A stretch of DNA of 64,000 bases from Histidinibacterium aquaticum (GTDB lineage Bacteria > Pseudomonadota > Alphaproteobacteria > Rhodobacterales > Rhodobacteraceae): the NCBI RefSeq assembly GCF_008710275.1, contig NZ_VYQE01000004.1:248001-312000 (forward strand). The letters run 5' to 3'. Within the stretch, counting starts at the first letter, position 1. Every line of letters starts with the position of its first letter. The notes below the pieces were generated by a model. The model had not been told where the DNA came from. It saw only the letters and a list, made by a program, of their open reading frames with translations, and did not search any database. Of this stretch, positions 41,394 through 50,957 are shown piece by piece. The translations under genes and the position numbers were made by a program.

Positions 41394-42380
41394 ATGACCC
41401 TCGGCTCTCAGATCGCCTGGGACGACACCGTGCTGCCGTTCCAGCTCGACCGCTCGGACATCCGCGGCCGCGTGGCGCGGCTCGACGGTGTGCTGGACCG
41501 GGTGCTCGAGCAGCATGACTACCCTGCGCCGATCGAATCGCTGGTGGCGGAGATGGCTCTGCTGACCGCGATGATCGGCCAGACGATCAAGCTTCGCTGG
41601 AAGCTCTCGCTGCAGGTGCGAGGCGACGGCCCCGCGCGGTTGATCGCGACGGACTATTACGCGCCGCCCTCCGAAGGCGAGCCCGCGCATGTGCGTGCCT
41701 ATGCTTCCTACGACGCGGACCGGCTGCACGAAAGCGCCGAGCCCTTCGGCCTGATCGGCAAGGGCTACTTCGCCATCCTCATCGACCAGGGCGAGGGGAC
41801 GACACCGTACCAGGGGATCACGCCGATCGCCGGCGGGTCGCTCTCGGCCTGTGCGGAGACCTATTTCGCGCAGTCCGAGCAGCTGCCGACGCGCTTTGCC
41901 CTCAGCTACGGCCGCTCGTCCTCGCCCGGCACGGGCGAGACCTGGCGCGCAGGCGGCGTGATGCTGCAGGTGATGCCCGCCGCCTCTCCTTTTGCCGGTG
42001 GTGGTGGCTCGGGGGAAGAGGGGCTGATGGAGCCCTCGGACATTCTCGAAGGCGACGAGGAAGAGAACTGGGGCCGCGCGAACATGCTGCTCGACACGGT
42101 CGAGGAACTGGAGCTGATCGGACCCTCGGTGCAGCCGACGGAACTGCTCGTCCGGCTCTTCCACGAGGAGGGACCGCGCGTCTTCGACCCGCAGCCCGTG
42201 GCCTTCGGGTGTTCCTGTTCGCCCGAGAAGGTGCGGCAGACCCTGTCGATCTACTCGGCCAAGGACATCCGCCACATGACGACCGACGACGGCATCGTCA
42301 CGGCGGACTGCCAGTTCTGCGGGGCGCACTACGAGTTCGATCCCGAAACGCTGGGATTCGAAGCGACGAAGGATCCGTGA
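41394..42380 (+). CDS. hslO: Redox-regulated chaperone Hsp33
   Basis: 328 residues from ATG at 41394 (upstream in-frame ATGs at 41382 and 41364 are possible). Holdase switched on by oxidation. Seen: the C-terminal zinc switch with CSC in FGCSCSPEKV and CQFC in ADCQFCGAHYEF, the CxC and CxxC pairs that bind zinc when reduced. Overlaps the following NUDIX gene by 4 nt. The three genes hslO-nudix-cca are translationally linked. Confidence 0.93.
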   Translation: MTLGSQIAWDDTVLPFQLDRSDIRGRVARLDGVLDRVLEQHDYPAPIESLVAEMALLTAMIGQTIKLRWKLSLQVRGDGPARLIATDYYAPPSEGEPAHVRAYASYDADRLHESAEPFGLIGKGYFAILIDQGEGTTPYQGITPIAGGSLSACAETYFAQSEQLPTRFALSYGRSSSPGTGETWRAGGVMLQVMPAASPFAGGGGSGEEGLMEPSDILEGDEEENWGRANMLLDTVEELELIGPSVQPTELLVRLFHEEGPRVFDPQPVAFGCSCSPEKVRQTLSIYSAKDIRHMTTDDGIVTADCQFCGAHYEFDPETLGFEATKDP

Positions 42381-42964
42381 GCGGGCTGCGCGAGCGTTTG
42401 ACGGCGGCCCTTTCGGCCGCCGGTGAAGGGTCCTCCGACCACGACTTGAACGCCGACGTCCACCTGCCGCCGGGCCGCATCCTGCGTCCGGCGGCGGTCC
42501 TCGTCGGCGTGACCGAGGCGGGGCGGGTCGTCCTGACCCAAAGATCCTCGCTTCTGAAGCATCACCCGGGCCAGATCGCCTTTCCGGGAGGAAAGGTGGA
42601 AGATGACGAGACGCCGGAGCAGGCGGCTCTCCGCGAGGCGCGCGAGGAGATCGGGCTCGATCCGGCCTCCGTCGAGCTTCTCGGCACCCTGCCGCCGCAC
42701 GAGACGGTGACGGGTTTCACGATCACGCCTTACATGGCCCTGATCCACGGAACATTCGACCCGGTGCCCGAGGCCGGGGAAGTCGCCGAGGTCTTCGAAG
42801 TGCCGCTCGGCCATGTCACCGACGCGGCCCGCTTCCGGATCGAGGGTCGGCTCTGGCAGGGCCGGGTCAGACACTATTACACCGTGCCGTGGGGCCCCTA
42901 TTACATCTGGGGCGCGACGGCGCGGATCCTGCGCGGACTGGCGGGGCGGATGTCATGCGAATGA
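42377..42964 (+). CDS. NUDIX CoA pyrophosphatase-like protein
   Basis: 195 residues with a GTG start at 42377 (GTGA overlap with hslO). Seen: LTQRSSLLKHHPGQIAFPGG followed by the NUDIX box GGKVEDDETPEQAALREAREEIGL; the KHHPGQIAFPGGK region is typical of the CoA-diphosphatase (NUDT7/YeaB) branch. Probably recycles damaged CoA. Next gene cca overlaps its end. Confidence 0.87.
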   Translation: MSGLRERLTAALSAAGEGSSDHDLNADVHLPPGRILRPAAVLVGVTEAGRVVLTQRSSLLKHHPGQIAFPGGKVEDDETPEQAALREAREEIGLDPASVELLGTLPPHETVTGFTITPYMALIHGTFDPVPEAGEVAEVFEVPLGHVTDAARFRIEGRLWQGRVRHYYTVPWGPYYIWGATARILRGLAGRMSCE

Positions 42965-44097
42965 TCGAGGCCGACTGGCTGCAGAACCCCCAGGCCCAGA
43001 AGGTCTGCGCGATGCTCACCGATGCCGGTCACCAGGCCTGGTTCGTCGGGGGCTGCGTGCGCAATGCGCTGATCGATATGCCGGCGACGGATCTCGACAT
43101 TGCCACCGAGGCCCACCCCGAGCGCGTCATCGAGCTGGCCGAGGCCGCCGGGCTGAAGCCGGTTCCGACGGGGATCGACCACGGGACGGTGACGGTCGTC
43201 GCCGAGGGCCGGCCCTTCGAGGTCACGACCTTCCGCCGGGACGTGGAGACGGACGGTCGGCGCGCCGTGGTGGTCTTCGCCGACTCGCTGGAAGAGGACG
43301 CGCGGCGTCGGGACTTCACAATGAACGCGCTCTACGCGGCGCCGGACGGGCGGGTTACGGATCCGGTCGGGGGGCTGCCCGACCTCGAAGCGCGGCGGCT
43401 ACGCTTCATCGGCGATCCGCATGACCGCATCCGCGAGGACTATCTTCGCATCCTCCGTTTCTTCCGATTCCACGCCTGGTACGGAGAGGACCTCGACGAG
43501 GAGGGGCTCGCCGCCTGCGCCTCCGAGGCGGATGGCATCGAAGGCCTCTCGCGGGAACGGATCGGCCACGAGATGCGCAAACTGCTTGCCGCGCCCGACC
43601 CGGCCCCCGCGACTGCGGCGATGGAGCAGGCCGGTGTGCTCTGGCGCGTCCTGCCCGGGACCTCGTCCGCCGGACTCGCGCCGCTCGTGCATCTCGAAGG
43701 GATGGTGGGCCTGGCGGCAAACTGGCCACGGCGACTGGCGGTCCTTGGCGGTGACGGGCAGGACGAGCTGTTGCGGCTTTCGAGAGCGGAGGCCCGGCAG
43801 GTGAGAGCCCTCCAGGAGGCGGCGAGCGGCAGCGCGCCTGCGGCCGAGCTCGGGTACCGGATGGGCGCGGACGCCGGGCTGGACGCGCTGCTCGTGCGAG
43901 GGGCGCTTCAGGGCGGCTTTTTCGACCCGAACCTCGCCGAGGACGTTCGGCGCGGGGCGCGCCAGAATTTCCCCATCAGCTCTGCTGACCTGGCCGAGCG
44001 ATACCAGGGGCCGGCCCTTGGGAGGGCGCTCCGGGAGACCGAGCAGCGATGGATCGATAGCGATTTCCGCCTGAACAGAGACGAGTTGCTGAAGTGA
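42955..44097 (+). CDS. cca: CCA-adding tRNA nucleotidyltransferase/poly(A) polymerase family
   Basis: 380 residues from 42955; an ATG at 42961 giving an ATGA overlap is equally good. Class II nucleotidyltransferase. Seen: VGGCVRNALI, the catalytic acid pair in ATDLDIAT, HGTVTVV, RRDFTMNALY and EDYLRILRFFRFHAWYG. Adds or repairs the tRNA 3' CCA end. Alphaproteobacteria commonly keep one such enzyme after a NUDIX gene, as here. Confidence 0.9.
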   Translation: MRMIEADWLQNPQAQKVCAMLTDAGHQAWFVGGCVRNALIDMPATDLDIATEAHPERVIELAEAAGLKPVPTGIDHGTVTVVAEGRPFEVTTFRRDVETDGRRAVVVFADSLEEDARRRDFTMNALYAAPDGRVTDPVGGLPDLEARRLRFIGDPHDRIREDYLRILRFFRFHAWYGEDLDEEGLAACASEADGIEGLSRERIGHEMRKLLAAPDPAPATAAMEQAGVLWRVLPGTSSAGLAPLVHLEGMVGLAANWPRRLAVLGGDGQDELLRLSRAEARQVRALQEAASGSAPAAELGYRMGADAGLDALLVRGALQGGFFDPNLAEDVRRGARQNFPISSADLAERYQGPALGRALRETEQRWIDSDFRLNRDELLK

Positions 44098-44666
44098 TCG
44101 GTCCGCTCGCGGGGTTCGTTTTCCTGGGCCTTTTCTCGCCCGGTCCCAACGTGATCTTGCTGACGGCCTCCGGCGCGAGGTTCGGATTCCGCCGGACGGT
44201 GCCGCACTTGCTGGGGGTCGCCCTCGGCGTCGGCGTCACCAGCTTCGTGACCGGGCTTGGTGTCGGGTCGCTGCTGCTGGCCCGGCCCGGGCTCACGCTC
44301 GCCCTCAAGATCGTTGCCTGTCTCTGGATCCTCTGGATGGCGGTGCAGCTCTGGCGCTCGGACCCGGTGCGCCGCGAGGCGGAGCGGCCCTTCACCCTGA
44401 CCAAGGCAGTGCTGTTCCAGTGGGTGAACCCCAAGGTCTGGGCGGTGGCTCTGGCGGCGACGGCCTTCGTGGCCGAGCTCGGGCCCCTGGGTCAGGCGGC
44501 GACACTCGGGCTGACATTCTCGGTCATCAACCTGGGCGTCTGCCTGTTCTGGACCTCCGCCGGCAGCCTGCTCTCGCGCCTGCTCTCGGACCCAGCCAAA
44601 TGGCGGCTCTTCATGCGGGGGATGGCGGTTGCCCTCGCGGCGTTCGCGGGGCTGGTTTTCCTCTGA
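44094..44666 (+). CDS. LysE/RhtB-family exporter
   Basis: 190 residues, six hydrophobic helices. Seen: LGLFSPGPNVILLTASGARFGFRRTVPHLLGVALG, the characteristic LysE N-terminal signature (SPGPN), and FQWVNPKVWAVALAATAF. GTG start overlapping the cca stop. Exports amino acids or similar; the substrate is not predictable. Confidence 0.85.
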   Translation: MIGPLAGFVFLGLFSPGPNVILLTASGARFGFRRTVPHLLGVALGVGVTSFVTGLGVGSLLLARPGLTLALKIVACLWILWMAVQLWRSDPVRREAERPFTLTKAVLFQWVNPKVWAVALAATAFVAELGPLGQAATLGLTFSVINLGVCLFWTSAGSLLSRLLSDPAKWRLFMRGMAVALAAFAGLVFL

Positions 44667-44732
44667 CGGAAGACGGTCTATATCCCGCAGGCACGCGGGT
44701 GGCCGGTGGCCGCCCGTCTCCCGAGAGGCCCG

Positions 44733-46583
44733 ATGTTCCGATGGTTCGAAAGCCTCGTCGATCCCTATACCGCGTATCAGGAGACCGACGCCCCCCCGAC
44801 CCGGTTGGTGCCGTACCTGCGGTCCTTCTCCGGGCCGTTTCGGCGTGTCTTCGCGGCGACGGCCTTCATCACGGCTCTCGTGGCGATCACCGAGGTCTGG
44901 ATGATCTGGTACCTCGGCGAGCTGACCGACCTGCTGTCCGGCGGCGTGCCGGCGGAGATCTGGGCTGAGAACTGGCCAGAGTTCATCGCGGTCGCCGTCT
45001 TCATCCTTCTGATCCGGCCGGCGGTGCAGGTCCTGAACGAGCTGATCCTGAACCACGGCGTCGGCGTAAGTTGGGGGACCCTGATCCGCTGGCGCGTGCA
45101 CCGGCACGTCATGCGCCAGTCGGTCGGCTGGTTCGAGAACGACTTTGCCGGGCGCGTCGCGAACCGGGTGATGCAGACGCCCTCCGCCGCGAACGAGGTC
45201 GCCTTCCAGGTCTTCGATGCGGTTGCCTACGCCGTGACCTACGCCATCGGCGCTGCGGTCCTGCTCTCCGGCGCCGATCCGCGGCTGCTCTTGCCCCTGC
45301 TGATCTGGCTCGCGCTCTACGCCGCGCTGATGGTCTGGGCGGTGCGCAACGTGGCGCCTCGGTCCAAGGCCTCGTCCGAGGCGCGGTCGCAGCTCAACGG
45401 GCGGCTGGTGGATGGGTATACGAACATCCACTCGGTGAAGATGTTCGCGCACCACGACCGGGAGATCGAGTACGGCCGCGAAGCGATCGAGGAGGTCCGC
45501 CGCACCTTCGGGCGCGAGATGCAGGTCTACTCGCTGATGAACGGGATGCTCGTGTTCCTGAACGGCGTCCTGATCGTCGGCGTCGTCGGCTGGGCGATGG
45601 GCCTGTTCTTCACCGGTCAGGCGAGTCTCGGGATCGTCGTCGCGGCCTCCGCGCTGGTGCTGCGTCTCAACGGGATGACCGGCTGGATCATGTGGGCTGT
45701 CACCAATCTGTTCCAGCAGCTCGGCATCGTCGCCGAGGGAATGCAGACGACGAGCGCGCCCGTGACGCTCAAGGATGCGCCTGGCGCGCAGGACCTCGAG
45801 GTCACCGAGGGCCGGATCGAAATCGAGCACCTCTCGCATCACTACGGCCGCGAGGTCGGCGGACTCGACGACGTCGACCTCACCGTCTCACCCGGTGAAA
45901 AGGTGGGTCTCGTCGGACCTTCGGGTGCGGGCAAATCGACCCTGGTGAAGCTGCTTCTCCGGTTTTATGACGCCGAGTCCGGGCAGATCCTCATCGATGG
46001 ACAGGACATCTCCTCGGTCACGCAGGAGAGCCTCCGCCGCTCCATCGGCATGGTGCAGCAGGACAGCTCCCTCCTGCACCGGTCCGTGCGTGAGAACATC
46101 CTCTACGGTCGTCCCGAGGCAAGCGAGGACGAGGTGCTCGCCGCCGCGCGTCAGGCCGAGGCGAATGACTTCATCGTCGATCTCGAGGACCGGCACGGGA
46201 ACCGCGGATACGATGCGCAGGTTGGCGAGCGCGGCGTGAAGCTCTCGGGCGGGCAGCGGCAACGGATCGCGCTGGCCCGGGTGATGCTGAAGGACGCGCC
46301 GATCCTTGTGCTGGACGAAGCGACGAGCGCGCTCGACAGCGAGGTCGAGGCGGCGATCCAGGAGACGCTCTATGGCCTGATGGAAGGCAAGACGGTGATC
46401 GCCATCGCGCACCGGCTGTCGACCATCGCGCGGATGGACCGGATCGTGGTGATGCAGGACGGACGCGTGATCGAGGACGGCCCGCACGAGGCGCTGCTTG
46501 CGCAGGGCGGGCTCTACGCCCGGCTCTGGGCGCGGCAGTCGGGCGGGTTCCTCGGCGAGACGGAGACGGAGGCGGCGGAATGA
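44733..46583 (+). CDS. ABC exporter, fused membrane and ATPase domains (first of pair)
   Basis: 616 residues from ATG 44733, which has gagagg 5 nt upstream; a GTG nine codons earlier is less likely. Six-helix exporter domain (about 30-330) then ATPase (about 365-600). Seen: Walker A GPSGAGKST, Q-loop GMVQQDSSLL, signature LSGGQRQRIALAR, Walker B ILVLDEATSALDSE, H-loop IAHRLST: all intact. Resembles MsbA/multidrug types. Followed directly by a close paralogue, suggesting a heterodimer. Confidence 0.9.
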   Translation: MFRWFESLVDPYTAYQETDAPPTRLVPYLRSFSGPFRRVFAATAFITALVAITEVWMIWYLGELTDLLSGGVPAEIWAENWPEFIAVAVFILLIRPAVQVLNELILNHGVGVSWGTLIRWRVHRHVMRQSVGWFENDFAGRVANRVMQTPSAANEVAFQVFDAVAYAVTYAIGAAVLLSGADPRLLLPLLIWLALYAALMVWAVRNVAPRSKASSEARSQLNGRLVDGYTNIHSVKMFAHHDREIEYGREAIEEVRRTFGREMQVYSLMNGMLVFLNGVLIVGVVGWAMGLFFTGQASLGIVVAASALVLRLNGMTGWIMWAVTNLFQQLGIVAEGMQTTSAPVTLKDAPGAQDLEVTEGRIEIEHLSHHYGREVGGLDDVDLTVSPGEKVGLVGPSGAGKSTLVKLLLRFYDAESGQILIDGQDISSVTQESLRRSIGMVQQDSSLLHRSVRENILYGRPEASEDEVLAAARQAEANDFIVDLEDRHGNRGYDAQVGERGVKLSGGQRQRIALARVMLKDAPILVLDEATSALDSEVEAAIQETLYGLMEGKTVIAIAHRLSTIARMDRIVVMQDGRVIEDGPHEALLAQGGLYARLWARQSGGFLGETETEAAE

Positions 46584-48433
46584 TAAGACGACTATACGAT
46601 CGCTGGATCCACTGGGCCGCGAACCTGATCCAGAGCGTTCAGCCCGCCGACGGACCGCCGCCGCGGACGCTCTGGCGCTTCATCGCCTGGTGCCTGAAGG
46701 GCGCCTGGCCGATCCTCGCGCTCGCGACCTTCATCTCGGCCTTCACCGGCGCCTCCGAGGTTCTGACCATGTGGCTGCTGGGCGAGGCGGTGGACGCCGC
46801 CGCCACCGGCTGGGCGCAGTTCTGGGCGGACTACTGGTGGCTCGTCGTTCTTTCGGCGGTGACCCTGCTGATCCTCCGTCCCCTTTTCTTCGGCGCCTCG
46901 GCGACGTTCCAGGCAGTCGTCATCAACCCTTCCGTCTTCACGCTCACGCTCTCGCGGCTGCATCGCTGGACGCTGGGCCACGCGGTGACGTTCTTTGACA
47001 ACGATTTCGCCGGGCGCCTGGCACAGAAGCAGATGCAGGCGGCGCGGTCGCTGACAGAGGCCGTGGTCGAAACGGTCAACGCGATCCTCTTCGGGCTCGC
47101 CTCGGTGATCGGCGCGCTGATCCTCGTCGGGGCGGTCAACCTCTGGCTGATGCCCATCGTGATCGTCTGGTTCGCCGCCTACGCCTTCTTCCTGCGGGTT
47201 TTCCTGCCGCGCATCCGCGTGCGCTCCAAGGCGCGGGCCGCTGCACGGGCCATGGTGACGGGCCAGGTCGTGGACACGATCACCAACATCAAGACGGTGA
47301 AGCTCTTTGCCCGGGCGGATCACGAGGATGAGGCGGCCCTCGAGGAAATGGCGAACTTCGAGAAGCGCTCGGTCGAGTTCGGCCGGGTTTCGGCCCTGTT
47401 CCGGCTCGGTCTCGTCTTTCTCGCGGGCACCTTGCCGATCGCGCTCGTGGGGGCGGGCATCTGGATGGGTGAGGCCGGTGGCGTGACCCCGGGCGACATC
47501 GCCGCCATGGGCTCCGTCGCCATCCGGCTCGCGCAGATGACCGGTTGGATCAGCTTCACCCTACTCGCCATCTACGGCCACATCGGCGAGGTCGAGGACG
47601 GGATGCACACGCTGACCCCGCCTCACACGCTCGTCGACGCGCCCGACGCCACCGAACTGAAGGTGGATAAAGGCGAGATCGTCTTCGAGGACGTGACCTT
47701 CGGCTACGGCCGCGACGTGGGTGGCGTCGAGGGCATCCGCCTTACGGTGAAGCCCGGCGAGAAACTCGGGATCGTCGGTGCCTCCGGCGCGGGCAAGTCC
47801 ACTCTGCTGTCGCTACTCCTGCGGCTCTACGACCCCGAGAAGGGACGGGTGACCATCGACGGGCAGGATATCTCGAAGGTCACGCAGGAGAGCCTTCGCG
47901 CGGCCATCGGGATGGTCACGCAGGAGACTGCCATGTTCAATCGGACCGCGCGGGACAACATCGTCTACGGCCGACCGGAGGCGACGGAGGACGAGCTGAT
48001 CTCGGCGGCGGAAAAGGCCGAGGCGCACGAGTTCATTCTCGACATGGAGGATCACAAGGGTCGCCAGGGCTACGAGGCGCATCTCGGCGAGCGGGGCGTG
48101 AAGCTCTCCGGCGGTCAGCGGCAGCGCATCGCGCTCGCCCGGGCGATGATCAAGGATGCCCCGATCCTCGTGCTGGACGAGGCCACATCGGCGCTCGACT
48201 CCGAGGTCGAGGCGGCAATCCAGGAGGCGCTGGAGCGGGCGATGGAAGGCAAGACCGTCATCGCCATCGCGCACCGGCTTTCGACGATTTCCGACATGGA
48301 CCGGATCATCGTTCTGGATCATGGCCGCATCGCCGAGGAAGGCACCCACGACGAGCTGATCGCCCGCGCCGGCCTCTATGCCCGGTTCTGGGATCGGCAG
48401 TCCGGAGGCTTCGCACGCGAGGCGGCGGAGTGA
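46580..48433 (+). CDS. ABC exporter, fused membrane and ATPase domains (second of pair)
   Basis: 617 residues. Same architecture as the preceding gene, with which it overlaps by 4 nt. Seen: Walker A GASGAGKST, Q-loop GMVTQETAMF, signature LSGGQRQRIALAR, Walker B ILVLDEATSALDSE, IAHRLST. Both nucleotide sites look competent, unlike heterodimers with one degenerate site. The shared motif FFDNDFAGRLAQKQMQ versus WFENDFAGRVANRVMQ indicates a tandem duplication. Substrate unknown; lipid or drug are candidates. Confidence 0.9.
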   Translation: MIRRLYDRWIHWAANLIQSVQPADGPPPRTLWRFIAWCLKGAWPILALATFISAFTGASEVLTMWLLGEAVDAAATGWAQFWADYWWLVVLSAVTLLILRPLFFGASATFQAVVINPSVFTLTLSRLHRWTLGHAVTFFDNDFAGRLAQKQMQAARSLTEAVVETVNAILFGLASVIGALILVGAVNLWLMPIVIVWFAAYAFFLRVFLPRIRVRSKARAAARAMVTGQVVDTITNIKTVKLFARADHEDEAALEEMANFEKRSVEFGRVSALFRLGLVFLAGTLPIALVGAGIWMGEAGGVTPGDIAAMGSVAIRLAQMTGWISFTLLAIYGHIGEVEDGMHTLTPPHTLVDAPDATELKVDKGEIVFEDVTFGYGRDVGGVEGIRLTVKPGEKLGIVGASGAGKSTLLSLLLRLYDPEKGRVTIDGQDISKVTQESLRAAIGMVTQETAMFNRTARDNIVYGRPEATEDELISAAEKAEAHEFILDMEDHKGRQGYEAHLGERGVKLSGGQRQRIALARAMIKDAPILVLDEATSALDSEVEAAIQEALERAMEGKTVIAIAHRLSTISDMDRIIVLDHGRIAEEGTHDELIARAGLYARFWDRQSGGFAREAAE

Positions 48434-49629
48434 CGGACACCGCGCTCGCCATCGAGGGGCTGGCACCCTCGGGCCTCGGCCGGGCCGAGGATGGCTCGCT
48501 GGTGCCCTTTGCCCTGCCCGGCGACGCCGTGACGGCGGGCGGCAAGGTAATCGAGCGCGCGGCGGAGCATGCCGCGCCGCCCTGTCCGCATTTCGCGCGT
48601 TGTGGGGGCTGCGTCATCCAGCATGCGAGCGATGCCTTCGTCGCCGATTGGAAGGCCGGGATGGTGCGCGACGCCCTGACCCGGAACGGTCTCTCAGCCG
48701 AGATCGCGGGCGTCGAGACTTCTCCGCCCGCCACGCGCCGCCGGGCCAAGATCGCCGGGCGCAGGACCAAGTCCGGGGCGCTCGTCGGTTTTCATGAACG
48801 GCGGACTCACCAGATCGTGCCGATCCCCTCGTGCAAGGTTCTCCGCCCCGCCCTGGTCGAGCTCTTGCCCGCGCTCGAGACCCTGACGCGTCGCATCGCG
48901 AGCCGGAAGGGCGAGGTGGCCTACACCGTCACCGAGACCGAGACGGGACCCGATCTGCTGATCTCGGGCGGCAAGGCGCTCGACGGGGCGCTGCGGATGG
49001 AGCTGGCGGCTTTCGCGCAGGAACAGTCCCTCTCGCGCCTCGTCTGGGAAGACGAGCCAATCGTCACGCGCACGCCACCCTTCCACCGGATGGGCCGCGC
49101 GGAGGTCGCTCCGCCTCCGGGCGCGTTCTTGCAGGCGACGCGGGAGGGCGAGCAGGCCCTCGTGTCGCGTGTCACCGAGGCCGTCGGAGACGCGAGGCGG
49201 GTGATCGACCTTTTCAGCGGTTGCGGGACCTTCTCGCTCCCACTGGCGGAGCGGGCGGAGGTCCATGCCGTCGAGGTCTTCGGACCGATGCTCAAGTCGC
49301 TCGACCACGGATGGCGGCATGCGAAGGGGCTGAAGCGGGTCACGACCGAGACCCGCGATCTTTTCCGGGAGCCGGTGCGCGCCGATGAGCTCTCGCGTTT
49401 CGAGGCCGCCGTTCTGGACCCGCCCCGGAAAGGCGCCCGCGCGCAGGTCGCGCAGGTTGCTGCCTCGTCGCTCGGACGGGTCGTGATGGTTTCCTGCAAC
49501 CCGGCGACCTTCGCACAGGATGCCCGCGTTCTAGTCGAGGCCGGCTTCGAGATGGGACCGATCACCGTCGTGGACCAGTTTCGCTGGTCCGCGCATGTCG
49601 AGCTGGTTTCCGCCTTCACGCGTCTGTGA
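48430..49629 (+). CDS. RumA/TrmA-type RNA m5U methyltransferase
   Basis: 399 residues, GTG start overlapping the ABC gene. SAM-dependent 5-methyluridine methyltransferase of COG2265. Seen: Fe-S cluster Cys in CPHFARCGGC at about 54-63, SAM motif VIDLFSGCGTFSLPLAERA near residue 258, LDPPRKGARAQ and the catalytic Cys in VMVSCNPATFA. Targets 23S rRNA or tRNA; which one cannot be told. N-terminal TRAM-like domain. Confidence 0.88.
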   Translation: MTDTALAIEGLAPSGLGRAEDGSLVPFALPGDAVTAGGKVIERAAEHAAPPCPHFARCGGCVIQHASDAFVADWKAGMVRDALTRNGLSAEIAGVETSPPATRRRAKIAGRRTKSGALVGFHERRTHQIVPIPSCKVLRPALVELLPALETLTRRIASRKGEVAYTVTETETGPDLLISGGKALDGALRMELAAFAQEQSLSRLVWEDEPIVTRTPPFHRMGRAEVAPPPGAFLQATREGEQALVSRVTEAVGDARRVIDLFSGCGTFSLPLAERAEVHAVEVFGPMLKSLDHGWRHAKGLKRVTTETRDLFREPVRADELSRFEAAVLDPPRKGARAQVAQVAASSLGRVVMVSCNPATFAQDARVLVEAGFEMGPITVVDQFRWSAHVELVSAFTRL

Positions 49630-49705
49630 CCGCCTGGGGAGCTACACCGGACGTAGCGTCTCGTGTAAACACTTCGAAAAAGCGCTTGGGCAGAGGGGCA
49701 GTTTC

Positions 49706-50200
49706 ATGCGCGTTCGGATATTTGTACTGCTTGCGGTGCTCGTCGGCTTGGCTGCCTGCGCGCCGCCGTCGAAGTTCCTGACCTACAACGGCCCGGCCGT
49801 GACCCAGGTCCTGCTCTTCAAGGAGCAGCGCCGTCTCTACCTGATGCACCACGATCAGACGCTCGAGAGCTACGAGTTCGAACTCGGCTTCGCGCCCACA
49901 GGGCACAAGACCTTCGAGGGCGACGGGCGCACGCCCGAGGGCCACTACTTCATCGATCGGCGGAACCCGAACAGCGAATATCACCTCTCCGTCGGAATCT
50001 CCTATCCTGACGCCGAGGACGTGGCCCGCGCGCTCGAGATGGAGCTCGAGCCCGGCGGCGACATCTTCATCCATGGAACGCCCAGTCTCTTCGCGGACCG
50101 CGACGACTGGACCGCGGGCTGTATCGCCGTCTCGAACGAGGCCATCGAGAAGATCTACGCGATGGTCCCGAACGGAACGCCGATCACGATCTACCCCTAG
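49706..50200 (+). CDS. L,D-transpeptidase (YkuD) lipoprotein
   Basis: 164 residues. Seen: lipoprotein signal peptide MRVRIFVLLAVLVGLAAC with lipobox Cys18; YkuD catalytic motif HGTPSLFADRDDWTAGCIAVSN with the His and the catalytic Cys. Links peptidoglycan peptides 3-3 or attaches proteins to peptidoglycan in the periplasm. Convergent with a CAP-domain lipoprotein gene whose stop overlaps by 4 nt. Confidence 0.86.
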   Translation: MRVRIFVLLAVLVGLAACAPPSKFLTYNGPAVTQVLLFKEQRRLYLMHHDQTLESYEFELGFAPTGHKTFEGDGRTPEGHYFIDRRNPNSEYHLSVGISYPDAEDVARALEMELEPGGDIFIHGTPSLFADRDDWTAGCIAVSNEAIEKIYAMVPNGTPITIYP

Positions 50201-50793
50201 GCGCCCGGCCGCAGCGGCGGGGCGACGGCGGGCTGAGCGGAGGCCTCGGGCGTCGGGGCGGGACGTGGTGCCTGGATCGCTTCTGTACCCATGACCAGAG
50301 TCCACCACAGCTTGCCCGCGGGCTCCTGGTACCAGGCGAAGCCCAGCTGTCGGGCGCGAGGGTCCATGATGACCTCCCGCGTGTCCGGCTGCTCCATCCA
50401 GGCGCCTAGCGTCTCGATCTCGGACTCGTAGCTCTCGGAGATCGTCTCTCCAAGGATCAAGCCGCCGTAGCCGACGCGTCGCGCGCGATCGAGCGGCGAC
50501 GAGCCGTCCGACCCGAAGTGCCAGGGCCGGTTCTGCACGGCCATGTCGCGGGCGTGCGTCGCGGCGGCCGAGTTCAGGCGGGGATCGTAGCGGACCGGCG
50601 TAAGACCCTGGGCCTGCCGCAGGGTGTTCACGCTGTCGAGCAGGCGGATCTGCACGGCGTCCGCCTCTTCCGGTGCGATGCGGTAGATCTGGGGCAGGGG
50701 CAGGCCGTCCGGCCCGATGGCCACCTGCGGGCCGCGCCCGCCACATGCCGCAAGCGCCAGCAGGGCCGCGCCGAGTACCAGAGTCCGCTTCAT
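50197..50793 (-). CDS. CAP-domain lipoprotein
   Basis: 198 residues. Seen: lipoprotein signal MKRTLVLGAALLALAAC (Cys17), then a CAP/SCP domain from about residue 50: LNSAAATHARDMAVQNRPWHFGSDG, LGETISESYES, and GFAWYQEPAGKLWWTLVMG. Contains the His typical of CAP at HARDM and a Glu in GETIS. Ends in a Pro-rich tail. Function of bacterial CAP proteins is poorly known. It sits between two L,D-transpeptidase genes. Confidence 0.82.
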   Translation of the reverse strand: MKRTLVLGAALLALAACGGRGPQVAIGPDGLPLPQIYRIAPEEADAVQIRLLDSVNTLRQAQGLTPVRYDPRLNSAAATHARDMAVQNRPWHFGSDGSSPLDRARRVGYGGLILGETISESYESEIETLGAWMEQPDTREVIMDPRARQLGFAWYQEPAGKLWWTLVMGTEAIQAPRPAPTPEASAQPAVAPPLRPGA

Positions 50794-50957
50794 CGCCTAC
50801 CTCAGTGTGACGTTTCGGACGGCGGCTTACTCCCTCCGGCGTGGCCTTTCAAACCCAGATGGGCGGGAAGGTGCCGGTCGCACGGGCCCGTGAATTGCGG
50901 CGTCCCTCGCGTGAGCCTAAGCCATTCTCGTTCGAGCAGTTAACCGGAGGCAGGAAC

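Noticed and set aside
43908-45842. Minus-strand frame of over 600 codons opposite cca, the LysE gene and an ABC gene
   Set aside because: Composition is His/Arg/Gly-rich and it spans three well-supported genes.
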